From Rubrobacteraceae bacterium (GTDB lineage Bacteria; Actinomycetota; Rubrobacteria; Rubrobacterales; Rubrobacteraceae): DNA of 21,171 nucleotides. Position 1 is the first letter of the stretch; every line of letters starts with the position of its first letter. Positions 20,951-21,171 of the stretch are shown here, one piece after another. Below the pieces are notes generated by a model, which made no database searches, was not told the DNA's origin, and worked only from the letters and a program-made list of their open reading frames with translations. The stretch is from positions 1 to 21,171 of the forward strand of contig JAUJMB010000012.1 in assembly GCA_030447045.1 (NCBI GenBank), given 5' to 3'. A program made the translations under genes and the position numbers.

Positions 20951-21050
20951 TCACGGCCAGCGGCCGAAAGCGAATCCGTTGCGAGGTGGAGGCGCAAAGC
21001 CAAGAACCTCCCGTGTAGGCAGTTTGGCCACCGAAAGCGGGAGGATCAGC
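20951..21050 (+). promoter_or_regulatory. structured leader with switchable ribosome-binding site, possibly c-di-GMP-I (GEMM)-like
   Basis: The leader of the last gene shows interlocking helices. CCTCCCG (21007-21013) pairs perfectly with CGGGAGG (21038-21044), which is the Shine-Dalgarno of ATG 21051. The same CCTCC can instead pair with GGAGG (20988-20992), freeing the ribosome-binding site. GGTGG (20985-20989) can pair with CCACC (21028-21032). The segment GGAGGCGCAAAGCC resembles the GGGACGCAAAGCC core of c-di-GMP-I riboswitches, and the 19 bases from 21016 (TAGGCAG...CCACCGA) parallel their 3' conserved stretch in length and pattern. The 5' GGCAAACC element is not convincing and the spacing is unusual, so the class is uncertain. 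A variant or a different RNA family is possible. The 9-mer CCGAAAGCG occurs twice (20964, 21031). Confidence 0.45.
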
Positions 21051-21171
21051 ATGGCAGCAAGCAAGTATCTGCTCAGGGCAGGTATGCTCGGGGCTCTGAT
21101 GATGGCGGCGCTGGTGATGACCAGCGGGCCGCTCGCGGCGCAGACCCAGGCGAGCTTCTCTTCTGCTACGA
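21051..21171 (+). CDS. exported protein, N-terminus only (runs off window)
   Basis: Forty complete codons are visible from ATG 21051, which has GGGAGG six bases upstream. They encode a Sec signal peptide: a lysine at residue 5 and arginine at 9, a hydrophobic core MLGALMMAALVMTSG, and a likely cleavage site after LAA or TQA in PLAAQTQAS, leading into a Ser/Thr-rich start of the mature chain. The function lies beyond the window. The structured leader suggests that its synthesis is controlled at translation initiation. Confidence 0.75.
   Translation, partial: MAASKYLLRAGMLGALMMAALVMTSGPLAAQTQASFSSAT

Noticed and set aside
20951..21050. Identification of the leader as a ydaO (c-di-AMP), cobalamin or glycine riboswitch
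   Set aside because: The conserved boxes of those classes as I know them are absent; only the GEMM-like CGCAAAGCC core and 3' stretch match.

Overview
The window is about 21 kb of very GC-rich bacterial chromosome. It is packed with short-gapped, often 4-bp-overlapping genes, and GTG and TTG starts are frequent. Gene content and order point to an actinobacterium, most likely a deep-branching thermotolerant lineage such as Rubrobacter; that genus is inference from codon style and protein resemblance. The core order rsmI - tatD - ksgA - ispE - tRNA-Gln - glmU - prs - rplY - pth matches the neighbourhood I recall from Mycobacterium (Rv1003 to Rv1018 region), so the left two thirds is an ancient housekeeping block rather than an island.

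Layout. 3-920: end of a phospholipase D/cardiolipin synthase-type gene. 1092-4509: recJ, a ROK sugar kinase and rsmI as one tight unit. 4591-5631 (minus): an exported RTX-like calcium-binding protein. 5930-8804: tatD, a HIT-domain gene of different base composition, ksgA and ispE, each overlapping or nearly touching the next. 8823-9184: remnants of what looks like a nucleotidyltransferase gene. 9236-13051: tRNA-Gln(UUG) with a good promoter, then glmU, prs, rplY and pth. 13118-14878 (minus): a GntR regulator with a large C-terminal sensor-like domain, followed by a LolA-like hypothetical. 14972-15571: a GNAT-like protein divergent from gntR. 15728-16740: azlC-azlD branched-chain amino-acid exporter pair. 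16776-19301: a second GNAT, an Ada/AraC/AlkA fusion and ogt, a DNA alkylation repair unit. 19324-20211: an EamA transporter. 20224-20661 (minus): a PaaI-like thioesterase. 20951-21050: a structured leader before the first 40 codons of an exported protein that runs off the window.

Functionally the core links envelope-precursor supply (ispE for isoprenoids, glmU for UDP-GlcNAc, prs for PRPP) with ribosome maturation and recycling (rsmI, ksgA, rplY, pth) and DNA repair (recJ, tatD, alkA, ogt). I see no CRISPR array, insertion sequence, prophage or defence island. The items most worth a second look are the leader at 20951-21050, with mutually exclusive helices around the ribosome-binding site, and the AT-rich gntR/GNAT divergent promoter, with overlapping -10 boxes and ATTGTCCTA repeats. 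After these come the decayed gene between ispE and tRNA-Gln, the composition-shifted HIT gene and the hairpin over the tatD ribosome-binding site. All positions and motifs were read by eye; no database search or folding was run.
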